A program made the position numbers and the translations under genes. Shown one piece after another: positions 59,973 through 64,000 of a DNA stretch of 64,000 nucleotides. How positions within the stretch are numbered: position 1 is the first letter of the stretch; each line of letters starts with the position of its first letter. Below the pieces are notes generated by a model, which was given only the letters and a program-made list of their open reading frames with translations, was not told where the DNA came from and did no database searches. This DNA comes from Novosphingobium chloroacetimidivorans (GTDB taxonomy: Bacteria; Pseudomonadota; Alphaproteobacteria; Sphingomonadales; Sphingomonadaceae): contig NZ_JACHLR010000010.1 of assembly GCF_014204535.1 (NCBI RefSeq), positions 113,991 to 177,990 on the forward strand, written 5' to 3'.

Positions 59973-62937
59973 CGTTCTGGCTTTGCTGGTGGAGGCGAAG
60001 CGGCCTGAAACGCTCACGGGGTTTGTCGATTTCGCCCCAGAGATAGTCACCGGTGAGGCCAACATGCTCCCAGCCCAGCGGGGCGACGTGGGCGAGAAGT
60101 TGGTCGGGCACGTCGATACCGTTTCCGCGTAAATGCCCGACGGCGCGATCGAGATAGACAGTATTCCATAGCGTAACGGCCGCGGTGACGAGGGTCAGGC
60201 CGGAGGCGCGATGGCGCTGGTTCTCGAAGGTGCGGTCGCGCAGTTCCCCGAGCCGGTTGAAGAAGATGGCGCGGGCGAGCGCATTGCGGGCTTCGCCCTT
60301 GTTGAGGATGCTGCCGGTGCGACGTCGTTGCTCGGGATCGTCGAACCAGTCGAGCATGAACAAGGTGCGTTCGACCCGCCCGATCTCGCGTAAACTCCGG
60401 GCGACCGGATTCTGGCGTGGAAAGCCTGCCAGCTTGCGCAGCATGACCGAGGCGCTGACGGTGCCAGCGCGGATCGAGGCTGCAAGGCGCAGTGTCTCGT
60501 CCCAGTTCTCCTCGATTGCGCGGACGTTGACGGGACCGCTGACGAGCGGGCGCAGCGTTGGCCAGGAATCGAGCGCCGACAGACCGTACAGCCGGCGTTC
60601 GTTGAGGTCGCGGATGCGCGGTGCGAAGCGGAAACCGAGCAGGTGGCACAGGCCGAAGACATGATCGACCGCGCCGGCAGTGTCGGTCGCGTGCTCGCGG
60701 ATCACCAGTTCGCTCTCATGGTCGAGCAGGCCGTCGAGAACATGGGCGGCCTCACCGGCATTGGCGGCGATGACCTTGGTGTGGAACGGCGTGAAGCGGT
60801 CGGTGACATGGGTGTAGAACAGCACGCCGGGTTCGGTGCCGTAGCGGGCGTTGCGATCGGCGCGTGCCTCGCCCTGGCCACCGGCACGGAAGAACTGGCC
60901 GTCCGACGACGATGTGTCGCCCGGTCCCCAAACCGCCGCGAGCGGATGCGCGGTGTGGCAATCGACGATCGCCGCTAGTGCCGACAGGTAGGTTTCGTCG
61001 CGCACATGCCATTCAGCGGTCCAGCGCAGGCGGGGTAACGTCAGCCCGCGCGAACTTTCCGCCATGCGGCCCAACCCGAGATTGGTCGCATCGGCGAGGA
61101 TCGCACCCATCAGCGCCGACGGGTCGGCGGCGGGTGCGCCGCTACGCGCATGGATGAAGCGATCGGCAAAGCCCGACCATGCGGCGACCTCGACCAGGAG
61201 GTCCGTGATTCGGACGCGCGGCAGCATCGCATAGAGCCGCGCCTTCAGCGCCTCGGCATCGTCGGACGGGGATCGCCGGATCGGTGATATGAGCAACTGC
61301 CCGCGCCCAATCGTCACGTCGACCAGTTCGCCGGCTGCGGCTCCGCGTTTCACCTCGGTCATGCGACGCGCCAGCAGGGTGCGACGTTCCTCGTACCATT
61401 CGGGAAAGTCGGTCGGCACAGCCAGGCGCAGCTCGCCGCTGGCGCGCATGGCCTCGAAGGCGGGCACCGGCAGTTGATAGTCGTTGAGCGTGCGATAGGC
61501 GCGGCTGCCGTCTACCCAGATACTGCCCGAGCCGAGCCGTTCGCGCAGGTGGACGATTACCGCGATCTCATAGGCGCGCCGGTCGATCGCTCCTTCCGCT
61601 GGTTGCACCACCTTGCGCCAGCGCGGCTTGATGAAGCTGGTCGGCACCCGCTTCGGCAGGACCGAACGGCCGTCGCGGTACATCGTCCGCAGCACCTCAA
61701 TCGCACCAAGCAGCGGATCGCCTGACCGCGCCGTGCGGAAGGTGAAGGCGGCGAGGAAAGTCGGGGCGAACCGTCGCACGGCGCGATAGCGCTCAACCAC
61801 TTCCTCTAGGCCGTCATCGGCCGCGCGCGTCAGATCCTCGGCGAAGCGGATGCTGCGTTCGAGCTGATCCCAGCCCACCTGGGCGTCAATCGCGTGGAAG
61901 GCATCGCGCCCACTCGCACGGGCATCGACCAGCAGGCGACCGAGCCGGGCATGGAAACGCGCGGTGTCCTTCAGCATTCGTGCTTGCCCCAGCAGCCGGT
62001 CGGACCGGGTGCGGTCGGCACGGCGAAACAGCGCACCGACCATCTTCTCGACCATGACCAGCGCGGCGTCGGTCAGCGCTGCTTCCATCTCTATCATGGA
62101 AGCGATGAGCATCGCGAGCCGGCGCGAGCGTTCGAGACGCCGCAGGTGCTGTGCTGTGGCGATGCCGGCGGTTCGCGCGATGACGGCATAGCGGGCGGCA
62201 TGGATGCGCCGTTCCCGATCGGCCACGATCCCGATGTCGCGCACCGTGCCGAGCCGTTCGACGATCCCCTTCAGGTTGGCGGCCGATGGTGCTTCCGGCC
62301 ATTCGCGGATCCACCCGAGCCGGGTGCGGCCATGGTCGTCGGAGGCGACCAGATGTTCGAGCGCAGCTTCCTGCTCGGCAGAACAGTCGCGGATCAGGTT
62401 GGCATGGGCGGCCTTGCGTGCCCGTGTCCGCACGATGAGCGCGAGCCGCTCCAGCGTCGAGGCCGCCGGCAGCACGATCCGGTCGGCCCGCAGGCGATCC
62501 ACCATGCCGGTGACTATCGCTTCGCCCCTATCGGTCGAGGCGGCGATCTCTGATCCCAGCGCCAGCATAGCTCGCACGTCCGCCCGCGCGAAGGCACGTA
62601 GACCAAGCAGCTCTTCGATCTCGGCACGGTGTTCGCGCAGCGTCGTGGGACGCGCGGCATAGCCGATGAAGTCATCCGCCTCGCATCCGATCTGGTCGGC
62701 GAGCAGCGCCAGCATGGTATCGGGCACGTTCTCGCCCGTCAGCAGCCCGCGCCCCGGATGGCGTAGGTAGCAGAGCTGCACCGCATAGCCGATCCGGTTG
62801 GCCCCGCGCCGGCGTCGGGCCACCTGCGCCAGATCGTCGGGACCGAGCGTGTAGAGCCGTTCGATTGTCGCGCGATCGGCAGGCGGATCGAAGATCGCCG
62901 CACGCTGTGCTGGCGATAGGATGGTCTTGGTCGGCAT
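59968..62937 (-). CDS. tnpA: Tn3-family transposase
   Basis: This 989-residue DDE transposase has the Tn3 family's usual length (about 990-1,000). Visible features are the N-terminal DUF4158-type domain (ILSPAQRAAIFDPPADRATIERLYTLGPDDLAQVARRRRGANRIGYAVQLCYLRHPGRGL). The C-terminal catalytic region has YLSALAAIVDCHTAHPLAAVWGPGDTSSSDGQFF (first Asp), FYTHVTDRFTPFHTKVIAA with the second Asp, and the Glu-containing IEENWDETLRLAASIR. RHRASGLTLVTAAVTLWNTVYLDRAV is the family end. AGGAAA precedes the ATG; a GTG six codons upstream is open. It appears intact. Confidence 0.95.
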   Translation of the reverse strand: MPTKTILSPAQRAAIFDPPADRATIERLYTLGPDDLAQVARRRRGANRIGYAVQLCYLRHPGRGLLTGENVPDTMLALLADQIGCEADDFIGYAARPTTLREHRAEIEELLGLRAFARADVRAMLALGSEIAASTDRGEAIVTGMVDRLRADRIVLPAASTLERLALIVRTRARKAAHANLIRDCSAEQEAALEHLVASDDHGRTRLGWIREWPEAPSAANLKGIVERLGTVRDIGIVADRERRIHAARYAVIARTAGIATAQHLRRLERSRRLAMLIASMIEMEAALTDAALVMVEKMVGALFRRADRTRSDRLLGQARMLKDTARFHARLGRLLVDARASGRDAFHAIDAQVGWDQLERSIRFAEDLTRAADDGLEEVVERYRAVRRFAPTFLAAFTFRTARSGDPLLGAIEVLRTMYRDGRSVLPKRVPTSFIKPRWRKVVQPAEGAIDRRAYEIAVIVHLRERLGSGSIWVDGSRAYRTLNDYQLPVPAFEAMRASGELRLAVPTDFPEWYEERRTLLARRMTEVKRGAAAGELVDVTIGRGQLLISPIRRSPSDDAEALKARLYAMLPRVRITDLLVEVAAWSGFADRFIHARSGAPAADPSALMGAILADATNLGLGRMAESSRGLTLPRLRWTAEWHVRDETYLSALAAIVDCHTAHPLAAVWGPGDTSSSDGQFFRAGGQGEARADRNARYGTEPGVLFYTHVTDRFTPFHTKVIAANAGEAAHVLDGLLDHESELVIREHATDTAGAVDHVFGLCHLLGFRFAPRIRDLNERRLYGLSALDSWPTLRPLVSGPVNVRAIEENWDETLRLAASIRAGTVSASVMLRKLAGFPRQNPVARSLREIGRVERTLFMLDWFDDPEQRRRTGSILNKGEARNALARAIFFNRLGELRDRTFENQRHRASGLTLVTAAVTLWNTVYLDRAVGHLRGNGIDVPDQLLAHVAPLGWEHVGLTGDYLWGEIDKPRERFRPLRLHQQSQNA

Positions 62938-63066
62938 TGGTTTCCTGTTCGTCACAAAACAGGAAAGCGGACCTGTTTATGGATCATAGACCAGAAGACG
63001 GTTTATGTGACAAAATGAGGATCGTTGAAGGAGCAATCCCGCTCCGTCACGTGAACGGACGTATAT
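62938..63066. promoter_or_regulatory. res site / divergent promoter region of the Tn3 element
   Basis: The 129-bp spacer between tnpA and tnpR holds repeated TGTGACAA (63006, 63064) and its inverted form TTTGTCACA-like GTCACAAA (62951), together with the inverted pair CCTGTTC...AACAGG. Such repeats are resolvase subsites. Both promoters should lie here and be repressed by the resolvase. Confidence 0.6.
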
Positions 63067-63693
63067 GTGACAACCCAGATCGGTTACGCCCGGGTATCGA
63101 AAGCAGACGGCAGCCAAGTCCACGACCTTCAGCGTGATGCGCTGATCGCGGCCGGTGTCGATCCCGACCATATCTATGAGGACGCCGCATCGGGCCGACG
63201 TGACACGCGCCCCGGTCTCGACGCCTGCCTCAAGGCGCTGCGACGCGGCGACACGCTGGTCGTGTGGAAGCTCGACCGCCTCGGGCGCGACCTGCGCCAC
63301 CTCGTCAATCTGGTCGGCGAACTGACTAAACGGCAGATCGGCCTCAAGGTGCTGGCGGGCGAAGGCGCATCGATCGACACCACCACGGCCAACGGCCGGC
63401 TGATCTTTGCGATCTTCGCCGGCCTCGCCGAGTTCGAGCGCGAACTGATCGTCGAGCGTACCCGCGCCGGTCTCGCGTCCGCCCGCGCACGGGGCCGGCA
63501 CGGCGGACGGCCGTTCAAGATGACGCCCGCCAAGTTGCGCCTTGCCCAGGCCGCGATGGGAAAGCCCGAGACGAAGGTTGCCGAGCTATGCGCAGAGTTG
63601 GGCATCACGCGGCAGACCCTTTACCGTCACGTCACTCCTAAAGGCGAACTCAGGCCCGATGGGGAAAAACTGCTTGCACGGCATGCACGGTAG
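63067..63693 (+). CDS. tnpR: Tn3-type serine resolvase
   Basis: This 208-residue serine recombinase has IGYARVSKADGSQVHDLQRDAL with the catalytic Ser in YARVS, LVVWKLDRLGRDLRHL, FAGLAEFERELIVERTRAGL and a C-terminal HTH (KVAELCAELGITRQTLYRHV). It resolves transposition cointegrates at res and represses tnpA/tnpR. The start is GTG, and it is divergent from tnpA. No defect is visible. Confidence 0.93.
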   Translation: MTTQIGYARVSKADGSQVHDLQRDALIAAGVDPDHIYEDAASGRRDTRPGLDACLKALRRGDTLVVWKLDRLGRDLRHLVNLVGELTKRQIGLKVLAGEGASIDTTTANGRLIFAIFAGLAEFERELIVERTRAGLASARARGRHGGRPFKMTPAKLRLAQAAMGKPETKVAELCAELGITRQTLYRHVTPKGELRPDGEKLLARHAR

Positions 63694-63969
63694 CTTCGTC
63701 AACTCGCCGGCAGCTCTCGCCCAAACTCGGACGCTCAGCTTGGCGTCCGTGTTCCCGAAAGCAGCCCTTCATTCAGCGCCACCGTTCCCGTTTCTCCGTC
63801 GCTGGACGGCAATATCGGGAAAGAGCAATCGGGAACAGGTTTCGGGAATTCGGCCGACGCGGAGAGGCGGTCAGCATGATCGGCGCAGGCTTTCCCGCTG
63901 TGGGTTCCAGACTGTGCGGAAACTCGGTGATTGATTCCATAGGCTCGCGAACAGACGTATGCTGTGCCG
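63694..63969. other. non-coding stretch with CCCGA/TCGGG repeats
   Basis: No gene is recognised. The stretch has several CCCGA- and TCGGGAA-type words (63752, 63786, 63816, 63828, 63841) that give scattered inverted repeats. Part of it may be the end of the IS1182-like element whose transposase starts just beyond. Confidence 0.4.
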
Positions 63970-64000
63970 ATGGCGTACATCGAGGGTCATGCGCGCGACC
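63970..64000 (+). CDS. IS1182-like transposase, 5' fragment at the window edge
   Basis: Only ten codons are visible, MAYIEGHARD. This matches the conserved start of IS1182-family transposases (MAxIEGxxRxQ). It is truncated by the window end, so activity cannot be judged. Confidence 0.5.
   Translation, partial: MAYIEGHARD

Larger units (their letters stand above)
59935..64000. mobile_element. Tn3-family transposon, partial (runs off the right edge)
   Basis: Terminal repeat, tnpA (minus), a res-like spacer and a serine resolvase gene (plus) are in canonical Tn3 order. No CTTAGCGT... right end is present before base 64000, so the element and its passengers continue outside. An IS1182-like transposase begins inside it at 63970. 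Confidence 0.85.

Noticed and set aside
63694..63969. CRISPR-like repeats from the recurring CCCGA/TCGGG words
   Set aside because: The words are 5-8 bases, irregularly spaced and in both orientations; no repeat-spacer unit exists.

Overview
This window is high-GC alphaproteobacterial DNA, most probably from a Sphingomonas-like member of the Sphingomonadaceae. The evidence is the TonB receptor/PepSY iron module, the ECF41 sigma factor, the FixJ-like regulators, sensor-less HisKA_2 kinases, a bacterial alternative oxidase and frequent GTG/TTG starts. No rRNA, tRNA or CRISPR array is visible. It reads as an accessory stress-response region (chromosomal island or large plasmid; the sequence cannot decide) bounded by mobile elements: a frameshifted IS110-family transposase at the left edge, and at the right the end of a Tn3-family transposon (38-bp terminal repeat, tnpA, res region, tnpR) that runs out of the window, with the start of an IS1182-like transposase at the last bases.

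Layout. 1-3.6 kb: IS110 relic, a caspase-like (CHAT/C14-type) protein with a small partner gene behind a perfect 15-bp inverted repeat, and a decayed tyrosine recombinase. 3.6-6.6 kb: a CxxC carboxymuconolactone-decarboxylase-like (AhpD-type) gene divergent from an ECF41 (SigJ-like) sigma factor, a GNAT and DoxX. 6.8-18.3 kb: a NarL-type regulator facing a 1,000-residue propeller kinase, a RidA, a type-B carboxylesterase, a winged-helix/TPR regulator divergent from a PAS kinase. 17.0-19.0 kb: a PLD-family nuclease with an HhH-like tail followed by an EVE/PUA-like protein, closed by a strong terminator; this is the best candidate for an undescribed defence pair. 19-23.5 kb: SDR/AraC pair and an ohr-SDR-hydrolase operon. 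23.6-27.2 kb: TonB receptor with PepSY reductase. 27.5-32.4 kb: NmrA-like reductase, cupin, two minimal histidine kinases, lipoprotein, LysR, second Ohr. 32.5-36.7 kb: EmrB-EmrA-OMF tripartite efflux operon. 36.9-38.7 kb: two FixJ-type regulators and a lone receiver. 38.8-42.3 kb: hydrolase, small proteins, cNMP-gated MscS channel. 42.5-45.8 kb: nitric-oxide module (hmp, truncated haemoglobin, alternative oxidase, nsrR). 45.8-55.8 kb: cytochrome c, two more AhpD-like genes, azoreductase, threonine dehydratase, haloperoxidase-like hydrolase, outer-membrane and inner-membrane proteins. 55.8-59.9 kb: NmrA-like reductase, succinyl-CoA:acetate CoA-transferase and citrate synthase.

How the genes fit together. 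Most genes deal with peroxides, reactive carbonyls, nitric oxide, quinones or xenobiotics. Four layers of shared control can be read from the DNA: (i) two exact ECF41-type promoters (TGTCACA-N16-CGTC), one before the AhpD-like gene beside the sigma factor and one 36 kb away before the sigma-like/MscS operon; (ii) a recurrent promoter-like element, roughly CTAnnCCTTCGTATGATGG, 60-260 bp in front of at least fourteen genes between 10.8 and 58.3 kb; (iii) three ATACCCnnnnGGGTAT-type palindromes beside the NarL-type regulator, between the winged-helix regulator and the PAS kinase, and between the PepSY and NmrA genes; (iv) three NsrR-like operators between the truncated haemoglobin and the alternative oxidase. 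Assignments (ii) and (iii) are my own reading of the sequence and need a genome-wide motif search.
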